The notes beneath the pieces are model-generated. The model had not been told where the DNA came from. It was given only the letters and a program-made list of their open reading frames with translations, and searched no databases. From Bosea sp. 29B (lineage in GTDB: Bacteria; Pseudomonadota; Alphaproteobacteria; Rhizobiales; Beijerinckiaceae), in the NCBI RefSeq assembly GCF_902506165.1, contig NZ_LR733817.1:5051625-5115624 (forward strand): DNA of 64,000 nucleotides. The letters are read 5' to 3'. A program made the position numbers and the translations under genes. Of the stretch, positions 9,219-17,478 are shown one piece after another (within the stretch, counting starts at the first letter, position 1; each line of letters starts with the position of its first letter).

Positions 9219-11208
9219 GCGAGCCGCCTATCGACGTGCTTTCAGGGAAGGATGCGGGCAGGCCGCGCGAGCGCAGGCCGCGTTCGCGTGCCGCGGCGAG
9301 GCTGCCGAGCACGCTCGGCTTCTGCGGCGTCAGATGGCCGGCCAGCGCCCGCACATTCGGGTAACGGTAGAGGTCGACCAGGGCGAACCAGGGCAGATCC
9401 CGGACGAGGCGCCGGTGCAATTCGGCGACGAGCAGGGAATTGCCGCCGAGATCGAAGAAATTGTCGTCGATGCCGACGATGTCGATCTGGAAGACATCGG
9501 CGACGGCATCGGCGAAGCGCCGCTCCATCGCATTGCGGGGCGCAGCATAGGGCGCTGCCGTCTCTGGCCGGGCGCGGCCGGGCGCCGGCAGCGCGACGCG
9601 GTCGAGCTTGCCGTTCACGGTCAGCGGGATATCAGGCACGAAGACGAACGCCGCGGGCACCATATGCGCCGGCAGGGTCTCGCCGAGATGGGCCTTCAGC
9701 GCTGCGGGGGAGGGACGCTCCGCGCCATCGGCCACGAGATAGCCGACGAGCCGCTCGTTCCCGTCGTCGGAGCGGAGCAGCACGGCGGCCTGCCTGATTC
9801 CGGGATGCGCCATCAGCGCCGTCTCGATCTCGCCGAGCTCGACGCGGAAGCCGCGGATCTTCACCTGCTGGTCCGCCCGCCCGAGATATTCGTAGTCGTC
9901 GTCCTCGACCTGCCGAGCAAGGTCACCCGAACGGTAGAGCCGGGCGCCGGGCTCCTCCGGATGCGGCACGAAGCGCGCGGCGTTGAGCTCGGGACGGTTG
10001 AGATAGCCGCGGGCGAGCCCGGCTCCCGCCACGAAGATCTCGCCGATCTCGCCCCGCGGCACCGGACGCATGGTCTCGCCGTCGAGCAGCAGGAGCTTGA
10101 GGTCCGGGATCGGCCGCCCGATCAGGCTCGACCGCTGTTCCGTATCTGTGGGCGAGAGGGGGCGATAGGTGACGTGCACCGTCGTCTCCGTGATCCCGTA
10201 CATGTTGACGAGATGGGCATGCTCGCCGCGGCGCTGGTACCAGCCGGCGAGGCGGCGCGGATCGAGCGCTTCGCCGCCGAAGATCACCAGCCGCAGGGAG
10301 AGCTGGTCGCGTCCGCCGCGGTCATGATCGGCGCGGTCGAGGGCCGCGAAGGCCGACGGTGTCTGGTTGAGCACCGTGACGCCCTCGTCGGCGAGCAGCC
10401 GCAAAAAGGCGGCGGGGTCCCGCGTCGTGCTCTCCGGCACGATCACGAGACGCCCGCCGTGAAGCAGCGCCCCCCAGATCTCCCAGACCGAGAAGTCGAA
10501 CGAGACGGAGTGGAACAGGGTCCAGACATCGCTGGGCCGGAAGCCGAACCAGCCATCCGTCGCACTGAACAGCCGCGTCACTGCGGCATGCTCGAGGGCG
10601 ACGCCTTTCGGCTTGCCGGTCGAGCCGGAGGTGTAGATCACATAGGCGAGGTCGCTGGCCGCAGCCGCGCGCCGCGTCGGCGAAGCTGCCGCCCTGGCGT
10701 CTTCGGCCGGATGCGGATCGATCCGTTGCCGGCCGGGCGGCAGCCAGTCGGCGTGCTCGGAGGCGATGATGAGCGAGGCATCGGCATCCTCGACCATGAA
10801 GGCGAGGCGCTCGCCCGGATAGGCCGGGTCTAGCGGGAGATAGCCGGCGCCGCTCTTCAGGATCGCGACCAGCGCGATGATGAGGTCGAGCGAGCGCGGC
10901 AGGCAGAGCCCGACCATTGCGCCGGGGCCGGCGCCCATCGCGGTCAACTGCTCGGCCAGTCGTTCGGCGCGCGCATCAAGGTCCGCATAGGAGAGATGGG
11001 TCGCGCCGAAGGACAAGGCGACGGCGCGTGGCCGGGCCGCGACTTGCGCGGCGAAGAGGTCGACCAGGGTCGCTGGCGCGGTTCGCGGCGCCTCTCGCCG
11101 GGTGACTTGCGGGCGGGCGGCTCCAGCGAGATCGGGAGCGGCGGACGCCCGAGGCCGGCGACGACGCGGGGCCTGGCGGGCAGATTTCCTGTCGATGGTC
11201 TGTGTCAT
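9211..11208 (-). CDS. NRPS initiation module A-PCP, predicted threonine-activating
   Basis: A 665-residue stand-alone loading module: adenylation domain at about 45-545 (A3 motif YTSGSTGKPKG, A5 NMYGITETT, A7 YRSGDL, A10 NGKLDR), then a PCP with Ser591 in GGNSL. There is no C domain, so it should start a chain. The ten pocket residues, aligned by eye to GrsA, are D238 F239 W242 N281 I309 G311 M336 V344 H345 K534. DFWNIGMVHK is the established threonine code. The gene overlaps the KS-containing gene by 8 bases, which fits direct hand-over of Thr to that KS. The start is uncertain: ATG at 11208 is chosen, but in-frame ATGs at 11268 and 11307 exist and none has a good ribosome site. The N-terminal 45 residues are basic and not part of the domain. 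Confidence 0.93.
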   Translation of the reverse strand: MTQTIDRKSARQAPRRRRPRASAAPDLAGAARPQVTRREAPRTAPATLVDLFAAQVAARPRAVALSFGATHLSYADLDARAERLAEQLTAMGAGPGAMVGLCLPRSLDLIIALVAILKSGAGYLPLDPAYPGERLAFMVEDADASLIIASEHADWLPPGRQRIDPHPAEDARAAASPTRRAAAASDLAYVIYTSGSTGKPKGVALEHAAVTRLFSATDGWFGFRPSDVWTLFHSVSFDFSVWEIWGALLHGGRLVIVPESTTRDPAAFLRLLADEGVTVLNQTPSAFAALDRADHDRGGRDQLSLRLVIFGGEALDPRRLAGWYQRRGEHAHLVNMYGITETTVHVTYRPLSPTDTEQRSSLIGRPIPDLKLLLLDGETMRPVPRGEIGEIFVAGAGLARGYLNRPELNAARFVPHPEEPGARLYRSGDLARQVEDDDYEYLGRADQQVKIRGFRVELGEIETALMAHPGIRQAAVLLRSDDGNERLVGYLVADGAERPSPAALKAHLGETLPAHMVPAAFVFVPDIPLTVNGKLDRVALPAPGRARPETAAPYAAPRNAMERRFADAVADVFQIDIVGIDDNFFDLGGNSLLVAELHRRLVRDLPWFALVDLYRYPNVRALAGHLTPQKPSVLGSLAAARERGLRSRGLPASFPESTSIGGSHD

Positions 11209-11376
11209 GCAGGGAAGGCTATGCGCCAAGCCCGCGCGACAACATTGGAGCAGGTGGAGTAACGCCATCTTCCCATGGGGTAGGCGCACCCGGCGCGGAT
11301 GACACATGCCAAGCGCGCTCAGCCGGGCAAAGCATGCCCGAAAGGGCTGTGGATGCGGGGGCGTGGTTCGGGGACG

Positions 11377-12234
11377 TCAGGATCCTAGCCGGAAGTAGAG
11401 CCCCGAATAGGTCTCGACATGGCATTCCGGATGGAACGGCACGTCGAGGCTGCGTGGCTTCTCCCAGGAATCCACGAGCTCATAGCCGAGCGCGAGCAGG
11501 CCATCGATGAAGCCGGTGCGCGCCGGAACGCTGTAAGGACAGAACGAGACCTCGCCCGTTCGCGTGATCACCGACTGGATCGTCGCGAAGGAGTGCCGCG
11601 CGTGGAGCGGCGTGCGCTGGACGATCAGGTGCCGGGGGCGCTTCGGCCAGGCCTTCAGCCTCTCGTGCAGATAGTTCTCCGGCAGGTATTGCAGCGAGCC
11701 CGCTGCGAGCAGGATCTCCATGCCGCAGCCGTCGTCGGCGCTGTTGGTGAAGCGCAGGCGTGGCGTGGGCTGCCGTGCGGCGATCGCCTGTCCCGCCCGG
11801 GTGATGTGCGGCAGGTCGAAGACGGTCCAGCGGAAGTCATCGGGAAAGCCGAGATACCGGTCGTATTGGCGGAAGGCGTGCCCGACATAGCCGCCGAGAT
11901 CGAGCAGCGTCCGGGCGCCTTCGTCGAGCGCGCCGCGCAGCCAGAACAGTACCGGATACTCGGTCGCCGGCATCGGCTCGATTCCGCCGGCCATGGTGGT
12001 GTAGTGGTCGATGTCCGCCATCGCGTCATGGTCGAAGCCGGACAGGCCGGTCGGCAAGGCACGCTCGGCCGCCTCGAAGCCGGCAAACCTGCCGCTGTAG
12101 CCGCAGTGATATTGGCCGGCGCGAAAGCGGGCCTCGTAGAGCTTCCGGCGGAACTGGGCGATGCCGGGCCAGTGCGCCGAGGCTGTGCGGGCGCTCAGGC
12201 GCAGGCTCTGTTTCCATGTGGCGCTGGCGGGCAT
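11377..12234 (-). CDS. Putative methyltransferase, TIGR04325-like family
   Basis: 285 residues. The N-terminal third contains the GYSGRFAGFEAA segment typical of the TIGR04325 (LIC12133-type) proteins found in polysaccharide and O-antigen loci. A Rossmann motif follows (TLLDLGGYVGHAF, about residues 111-123), with further conserved W-x-VFDLP and LLAAGSLQYLPE-like blocks as in SAM-dependent methyltransferases. The substrate is unknown. It lies between a small membrane protein (stop 3 bases upstream) and the NRPS loading module, so it may methylate either a sugar or the peptide-polyketide product. No membrane segment is visible. The family call is from remembered motif pattern, not a search. 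Confidence 0.75.
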   Translation of the reverse strand: MPASATWKQSLRLSARTASAHWPGIAQFRRKLYEARFRAGQYHCGYSGRFAGFEAAERALPTGLSGFDHDAMADIDHYTTMAGGIEPMPATEYPVLFWLRGALDEGARTLLDLGGYVGHAFRQYDRYLGFPDDFRWTVFDLPHITRAGQAIAARQPTPRLRFTNSADDGCGMEILLAAGSLQYLPENYLHERLKAWPKRPRHLIVQRTPLHARHSFATIQSVITRTGEVSFCPYSVPARTGFIDGLLALGYELVDSWEKPRSLDVPFHPECHVETYSGLYFRLGS

Positions 12235-12237
12235 CGT

Positions 12238-12672
12238 TCAGGCCTCGCCGGCGCGTTTCGCCTCGGGGCGAGGGCTCGGTTTCAGTAGCGGCGCCTTGCC
12301 GCGCGGCGAGACCTCGGCGGTGCCGGCCCGCTCGGGCCGCGGCGCGAAACCCAGCAGCCTGGCGGCAGGCGTGGCGAAAAGCACGGCCAGGACGAGCAGG
12401 AGCAGGGCGACGGTTGCCCGCAGGCGGGAAGGGGCCGGCGCGCTGTGCGAAGCGGGCGCGGAGGAGGTCGAGGATTGTGCCGCCTTGTTCGGAGTTGGCG
12501 CGGGCGGTGCCCGCCGGATGGGCGCACCGAACACGGCCTTGGTCAGCTCCGCGCCGCCTTCGTCGATAGCGAGCCAATGCTTCGCGAAGGCGGAGTTCCG
12601 GACCGCCGGAAGAAAGGGGGCGGTGCGTGCGCTGCTGCCATCGTCCCGGCTGTGCTTCTCCGAACTCGTCAA
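12238..12672 (-). CDS. Small single-pass membrane protein of unknown function
   Basis: 144 residues with no family I recognise. The first half is hydrophilic, with a Pro/Ala/Ser-rich stretch. One hydrophobic segment (about residues 86-108, rich in Leu, Val and Ala) is followed by a basic, Pro-rich tail, suggesting a single-pass inner-membrane protein. Its stop is 3 bases before the methyltransferase ATG, which argues for translational coupling and for it being a real gene despite low complexity. It sits between a Wza-like export protein and the NRPS genes, so a role in anchoring or export is possible but not shown. Confidence 0.6.
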   Translation of the reverse strand: MTSSEKHSRDDGSSARTAPFLPAVRNSAFAKHWLAIDEGGAELTKAVFGAPIRRAPPAPTPNKAAQSSTSSAPASHSAPAPSRLRATVALLLLVLAVLFATPAARLLGFAPRPERAGTAEVSPRGKAPLLKPSPRPEAKRAGEA

Positions 12673-12691
12673 GAGTGCCTCCGTCCTGGCC

Positions 12692-12711
12692 GGGAGAGGG
12701 CTTGCTCTCCC
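12692..12711. other. Short inverted repeat between operon genes
   Basis: Arms GGGAGAG and CTCTCCC (7 bp, 6-base loop) lie in the 145-base gap between the export-protein gene and the small membrane-protein gene. There is no T-run, so at most it is a weak attenuator or an mRNA-stability hairpin. Confidence 0.3.
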
Positions 12712-12817
12712 CGTCGTCTTGAGATCGCCCGATCATTGAACTGGATCGCGCTCGGCCACGTCGTCGACGACTGCCTTTTCAGGCATGGCGGCGCAGCCGG
12801 CGTGAGCCGTGACAGGG

Positions 12818-14149
12818 TCATTGCTGGCTGGCGAGGCCGGTGAGCTGGCGCACCGGCGTCTTTGCCGCCTCCCCTGGAAGGGAGCTCTCCGCAGCGCGCG
12901 TCTTCGGGGTCACCTGGACGATGTCGCCGGGTTGCAGGGTGGTTTCGAAATTCGCTTGGATCGTCACCGGCGTGAGGCCGGCCTGTCGCGTGATCCTGAT
13001 GTCCCAATCCGCCGCCGTACCGGAGCCCTGGCTCGCCACAAGCCTGCGACGCCGGCTTTCAGCGATCTCGCGCGCGGTCGGCAGGCTGCGCTCGACCTCG
13101 AGGATCTTTTGCCGGGTGTCCTGCAGCTCGAGCACGACACGGCGCATATAGGTCGTGTCGAGCTCGCGCAGCCGCAGCGTCAGCTCGCCGAGCGCCGTCT
13201 CGCTCTTGGCCAGCTCCGCCCGCAGGCGCGCCGCTTCGCCCTGCGTGCGGGTATAGTCGCGCTCGCGCTCGACCTGGACGGTACGCAAGCCGTGGCCGGT
13301 CGTCGCCAGCTTGTTGTATTCGCTCGATTGCTCGCGCGTCAGCTCGACCTGCCGCTCGACCAGTCGAGCTTGCTCGGTCAGGGCGGCCTTTTCGGACTGG
13401 AGCCGCGCGACCTGCTGGCTCAGCAAATCGCGCTCGCCCTCGCGCGCCCGGCGCTGGAAGTCGAGGATCTCCTGTTCGCCGGCCAGAATCTGGACGCTGC
13501 CTGCGCTTCGTGCATCGGCCACGAGCTGCTTGACGCCGTCGCGCTCGGCTTCGAGGCGCTGGCGGCGTGCCGTCAACGTCTGGAGCGAGGCGGTGAGCAG
13601 CTGCTCGCGCTCGTCGGCGAGCAGGAGCTCGGATTTGAGGACGGCGATCGACTCGTCGCCCACCCGATAGCCGCCGGCCAGTGCGACCGCCGCGAGGACG
13701 TTGAGCCCGTGCCGGAAGGGATAGGTCCCCGGCGAGCGCACCTCGCCCATGATGTAGACCGGCTTCAGCTCGGCGATCCGCAGGCTGACCACGGCATCGC
13801 GCAGATAGCCGTCCATCAGCGCGCTGCGGATTCGCGCTTCCGCTTCCGACGCCGAGAGCCCGGCGATCCTGATCCGCCCGGCCAGCGGCATGTTGACCGC
13901 GCCAGAGCCGTCGAGGACGAAGTCGCCGGAGAGATCACTCTGCCCGAAGACCGAGATCGTGACCTTGTCGCCGATCGAGAGCGTGTCGGCTGCCTCGCGC
14001 TCGGCGGCCGAGACGGTCACGACCAGGATGAGTGCCCAAGCCACCAGCGCCAGGATGAGCGGCTGGAGCCAATGCCATCCCGATGGGACGGCGAGTGCCG
14101 CGGCGCGCGAGGCATGGTGAGGTTTCCGGGGGTGGATTGACGTGTCCAA
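12818..14149 (-). CDS. Polysaccharide export protein (Wza/ExoF-like) with coiled coil
   Basis: About 443 residues. A hydrophobic segment near the N-terminus (residues about 28-47) precedes the export domain, which begins DTLSIGDKVTISVFGQSDLSG, the usual Poly_export (Wza) start. A SLBB-like block follows (VYIMGEVRSPGTYPF). Then comes a long Gln/Glu/Arg/Leu-rich coiled coil (about residues 190-370) and a C-terminal SLBB-like piece ending in GDIVQV. ExoF-type proteins of rhizobia have this layout and act in exopolysaccharide export across the envelope. I chose the TTG at 14149 because GGAG stands 6 bases upstream; an ATG at 14287 would add 46 residues that look unrelated. It is the first gene of the probable minus-strand operon ending in the NRPS genes and is divergent from the decarboxylase gene. 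Confidence 0.82.
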   Translation of the reverse strand: MDTSIHPRKPHHASRAAALAVPSGWHWLQPLILALVAWALILVVTVSAAEREAADTLSIGDKVTISVFGQSDLSGDFVLDGSGAVNMPLAGRIRIAGLSASEAEARIRSALMDGYLRDAVVSLRIAELKPVYIMGEVRSPGTYPFRHGLNVLAAVALAGGYRVGDESIAVLKSELLLADEREQLLTASLQTLTARRQRLEAERDGVKQLVADARSAGSVQILAGEQEILDFQRRAREGERDLLSQQVARLQSEKAALTEQARLVERQVELTREQSSEYNKLATTGHGLRTVQVERERDYTRTQGEAARLRAELAKSETALGELTLRLRELDTTYMRRVVLELQDTRQKILEVERSLPTAREIAESRRRRLVASQGSGTAADWDIRITRQAGLTPVTIQANFETTLQPGDIVQVTPKTRAAESSLPGEAAKTPVRQLTGLASQQ

Positions 14150-14436
14150 AGCCGGCTCCGATCGTCGTGCCCGAAGAGGGGCGATGCGATGCCGGCAGGA
14201 TGTCAGGGCAGGGCCGCTTTCCGCATTGGCATTCGGGCCAAGGCGTGTCGCTACCGGATTAATCCCATAGTCGAGCGCGGCAGCCATCCTCGGGCCGAGG
14301 TGCCATTCGCGTCGCGTGGGAGTAGCCCTTCCTTGTTCGCGCCGGGGCGCTCACCTCCCAAAGCGTCCTTTGAGAAGGCGGCGCTTGCGGCAAAGCTTTT
14401 GGCTCCCTCCCGTGCACGATCCGGCGGAGCTCAGAC

Positions 14437-15423
14437 ATGCAGAAGCGTATCCTTGTCACAGGTGGCGCCGGCTTCGTTGGCTGCCACCTCTGTGAGCGGC
14501 TGGTCGCCCAGGGGCACCAGGTCATTGCGGTCGACAACTATTATACCGGGCGCCGCGAGAACCTGACGGCGTTGCTCGGCCTGCCCAATTTCGAGACGCT
14601 CAGGCACGATGTGACCTTCCCGCTCTATCTCGAGGTCGACGAGATCTACAATCTCGCCTGTCCGGCCTCGCCGGTGCATTATCAGCGCGACCCCGTGCAG
14701 ACCACGAAGACCAGCGTGCTCGGCGCGATCAACATGCTCGGCATGGCCAAGCGGCTCGGCATCCCGATCTTGCAGGCATCGACCAGCGAGATCTACGGCG
14801 ACCCGGACGTCCATCCGCAGGTCGAGGATTATCGCGGGCTCGTCAGCATCAGCGGTCCGCGCGCCTGCTATGACGAAGGCAAGCGCTGCGCCGAGACGCT
14901 GTTCTACGACTACAAGCGGCGCCATGGCGTCGAGATCCGCGTCGCCCGCATCTTCAACACCTACGGGCCGCGGATGAATCTGGAGGATGGCCGCGTCGTC
15001 TCCAACTTCATCGTCCAGGCGCTGCGCAACGAGCCGATCACGCTCTATGGCGATGGCCGCCAGACCCGCGCATTCTGCTTCGTCGACGACCTGGTCGAAG
15101 GCCTGATGCGGCTGATGAACGTGACCCAGCCTTTGGACAGCGCGGTCAATCTCGGCAATCCGGTCGAGACCTCCATGGCCGAGATCGCCGAGCTGATCAT
15201 CTCGCTGACGGGCTCGCGCTCGCCGATCGTCTTCAGGCCGCTGCCGCAGGACGATCCGCGCCAGCGCTGCCCCGACATCAGCAAGGCGCACGAGCTGCTG
15301 CACTGGCGGCCCAAGGTGCCCCTGCGGGATGGGCTCAAGCGCACGATCGCCTATTTCGAAGGTGTGCTGTCGAAGATGCACGACCCCGTGCGTAGGGTCG
15401 AGGTCGCGAGGGTGAGCTCGTGA
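14437..15423 (+). CDS. UDP-glucuronic acid decarboxylase (UDP-xylose synthase)
   Basis: 328 residues, an extended short-chain dehydrogenase. It has the NAD motif GGAGFVG (8-14), the TSEIYGDP block, and the YDEGKR form of the YxxxK catalytic pair. It closely follows the UXS pattern, including the [10 protein letters not shown] and [15 protein letters not shown] segments. These enzymes oxidise and decarboxylate UDP-glucuronate to UDP-xylose, a nucleotide-sugar donor. It is the first gene of the plus-strand polysaccharide cluster and overlaps the next gene by 4 bases (GTGA). A dTDP-glucose 4,6-dehydratase is less likely because of the YDEGKR signature. Confidence 0.88.
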   Translation: MQKRILVTGGAGFVGCHLCERLVAQGHQVIAVDNYYTGRRENLTALLGLPNFETLRHDVTFPLYLEVDEIYNLACPASPVHYQRDPVQTTKTSVLGAINMLGMAKRLGIPILQASTSEIYGDPDVHPQVEDYRGLVSISGPRACYDEGKRCAETLFYDYKRRHGVEIRVARIFNTYGPRMNLEDGRVVSNFIVQALRNEPITLYGDGRQTRAFCFVDDLVEGLMRLMNVTQPLDSAVNLGNPVETSMAEIAELIISLTGSRSPIVFRPLPQDDPRQRCPDISKAHELLHWRPKVPLRDGLKRTIAYFEGVLSKMHDPVRRVEVARVSS

Positions 15424-16211
15424 CGCAGGACGGCACGCTTCCCCGCGCACGCATCATGGGCGTCAACGTCAGCGCCATCACCATGGCGGACGCCCTCGGC
15501 GCGGTCGAGGGCTGGATCGCCCGCAAGGCCCGGAACTATGTCTGCATCACCGGCGTCCACGGCGTGATCGAGAGCCAGTCGGATCCCAGGCTGATGGCGA
15601 TCCATGAGCGTGCGGGGATGGCAACGCCCGACGGCATGCCGCTGGTCTGGATGGCCCGCAAGCTCGGCCATGGCCGGACCGAGCGGGTCTACGGCCCGGA
15701 CCTGATGCTGCGTCTCACGGCGTTGTCGGCCGAGAAGGGCTATCGCCAATATTATTTCGGTGGCGCGCCCGGCCTTGCCGAGCGCCTGCGCGAGCGTCTC
15801 ACCGCGCGCTTTCCCGGACTTTCTGTCGCGGGCACCTTCTCGCCGCCGTTCCGTCCTTCATCGGCGGCGGAGGACGAGGAGATCGTGCGCATGATCAACG
15901 CCGCCAAACCGGACATCGTCTGGGTCGGGCTCAGCACGCCGAAGCAGGAATACTGGATGGCCGCGCATCTCGACCGGATCGAGGCGCCGGTCATGATCGG
16001 TGTCGGCGCCGCATTCGATTTCCTCGCCGGCACCAAGCGCCAGGCCCCGGCCTGGATGCAGAAGCGCGGGCTCGAATGGCTGTTCAGGCTGCTCTCGGAA
16101 CCGCGGCGGCTCTGGCGCCGCTACGGCAAGATCGTGCCGCAGTTCATGCTCGGCGCCAGCCTGCAACTGCTCCGGCAGAGGACCGCGCTGGCTGCTACCT
16201 CCAAAAGGTAG
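15420..16211 (+). CDS. WecG/TagA/CpsF family glycosyltransferase
   Basis: 263 residues. The family pattern is clear: an early [12 protein letters not shown] block, the TPDGMPLVW motif with its Asp, YGPDLM, and the C-terminal [12 protein letters not shown] block. Members transfer sugars such as ManNAc or ManNAcA to lipid-linked GlcNAc, or extend capsule and exopolysaccharide repeat units, at the inner face of the membrane. It starts at a GTG overlapping the stop of the decarboxylase gene, so the two are coupled. The sugar transferred cannot be told from sequence. Confidence 0.9.
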   Translation: MTQDGTLPRARIMGVNVSAITMADALGAVEGWIARKARNYVCITGVHGVIESQSDPRLMAIHERAGMATPDGMPLVWMARKLGHGRTERVYGPDLMLRLTALSAEKGYRQYYFGGAPGLAERLRERLTARFPGLSVAGTFSPPFRPSSAAEDEEIVRMINAAKPDIVWVGLSTPKQEYWMAAHLDRIEAPVMIGVGAAFDFLAGTKRQAPAWMQKRGLEWLFRLLSEPRRLWRRYGKIVPQFMLGASLQLLRQRTALAATSKR

Positions 16212-16323
16212 GTCTAACCCCAAGAGATAGCTCGTCCCAAAAGGGTTATAGTTCCGTTTAACCACCTGATTTAAAAAGATAAAAACGCTATCACTGAGTC
16301 CCATTCTTCAGTGGAGCGAAGTA

Positions 16324-17334
16324 ATGTCCAAGAAATCTGTGCTGGTTACTGGCGCTGGCGGCTTTATCGGCTTCCATCTTGTCAATTACCTCAAGGATCG
16401 AGGCTATTGGGTCCGAGGAGTCGATATCAAGGACCCGGAGTACCAAGCCAGCGCGGCGGATGAATTCCGCATTCTCGACCTGCGCGAGATGGATGATTGC
16501 CGTGAAGCGGTCCACGGCATGGACGAGGTCTACAATCTCGCCGCCGACATGGGTGGCATCGGCTACATCTCCGGCGCGCACGCCTCGATCACCTTCAACA
16601 ACACGATGATCAGCGCGCAGATGCTGAAGGCGGCCTACGACGCCAAGGTCAAGCGCTTCCTGTTCTCGTCCTCGGCCTGCGTCTATCCGCAATATCTTCA
16701 GGACGTGCCTACGGTCGTGCCCCTGAAGGAGGACGATGCCTTCCCCGCCGATCCCGAGCCGGGATACGGGCTGGAGAAGCTCTACACCGAGAAGCTGTGC
16801 GAGTATTTCACCCAGGACTACGGCTTCCAGACCCGGCTGGTCCGCTTCCACAATGTCTACGGGCCGCTCGGCACCTGGGACGGCGGCAAGGAGAAGGCGC
16901 CGGCCGCGATCTGCCGCAAGGTCGCGATGGCGAAGTCGGGCGAGACGATCGAGGTCTGGGGTGACGGCAAGCAGACCCGCTCCTTCATGTACATCGACGA
17001 CTGCGTCGAGGGCATCTACCGCATCATGCGCTCTGACTATTCCGGGCCGCTCAACCTCGGTACGGACGAGCTGGTCGATGTCAGCGGGCTGGTCGACATC
17101 ATCGCCGGGATCTCCGGAAAGACGATCCACAAGCGCTTCAACATCAATCGTCCGCAAGGCGTGCGCGGTCGCAACAGCGACAACAACCGCCTGCGCGAGG
17201 TCCTCGGCTGGGAACCCTCGATCCATCTCGGCGAGGGGTTGATCCCGACCTATGCCTGGATCTCGGGCGAGGTGAAGGCGAGGGCCGAGCGCGAGGCCGG
17301 CATCGAGCACATCCCCACGATCGCGGCGCAGTAG
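16324..17334 (+). CDS. GDP-mannose 3,5-epimerase-like (plant GME type)
   Basis: 336 residues, extended SDR fold with GAGGFIG (residues 11-17). The match to plant GDP-mannose 3,5-epimerase is striking: AADMGGIGYI, SSSACVYP with the catalytic-position Cys, EPGYGLEK with the Tyr/Lys pair, GTWDGGKEKAPAA with the second catalytic Lys, and VRGRNSDNN. That enzyme converts GDP-D-mannose to GDP-L-galactose or GDP-L-gulose. The mannose-1-P guanylyltransferase/isomerase at 27770 could supply its substrate. The ATG has GGAG 7 bases upstream. The 112-base gap before it is AT-rich, so it may have its own promoter. A less specific epimerase is possible, but all catalytic positions I know for GME are present. 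Confidence 0.85.
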   Translation: MSKKSVLVTGAGGFIGFHLVNYLKDRGYWVRGVDIKDPEYQASAADEFRILDLREMDDCREAVHGMDEVYNLAADMGGIGYISGAHASITFNNTMISAQMLKAAYDAKVKRFLFSSSACVYPQYLQDVPTVVPLKEDDAFPADPEPGYGLEKLYTEKLCEYFTQDYGFQTRLVRFHNVYGPLGTWDGGKEKAPAAICRKVAMAKSGETIEVWGDGKQTRSFMYIDDCVEGIYRIMRSDYSGPLNLGTDELVDVSGLVDIIAGISGKTIHKRFNINRPQGVRGRNSDNNRLREVLGWEPSIHLGEGLIPTYAWISGEVKARAEREAGIEHIPTIAAQ

Positions 17335-17353
17335 CGCCGCTTTTCCGCCTGGA

Positions 17354-17421
17354 GCATTTTCGAGCGAGGTGGATACCGGCTCGCGGGAAGAAAATGCGAC
17401 AAAACAAAGAGTTGGGGCATG
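17354..17421. repeat. Rhizobiales-type palindromic intergenic element with conserved tail
   Basis: Outer arms GCATTTTC (17354-17361) and GAAAATGC (17390-17397) enclose a second imperfect palindrome (cgagcg...ctcgcg). They are followed by the tail GACAAAACAAAGAGTTGGGG. From memory this matches a repeat scattered through Hyphomicrobiales genomes. The tail AAACAAAGAG also occurs after the palindrome at 24205. The upstream candidate ATG of the next gene (17419) lies in this tail. Confidence 0.65.
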
Positions 17422-17478
17422 TCTGCGCTTCAAGGAAGTGCGGACATGCTCAGCCGAGCGAGATCCCAGGAGTCTGTC

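Noticed and set aside
17419..17478. Upstream ATG for the sugar phosphotransferase
   Set aside because: It lies in the tail of an intergenic repeat, and the ATG at 17479 has AGGAG.
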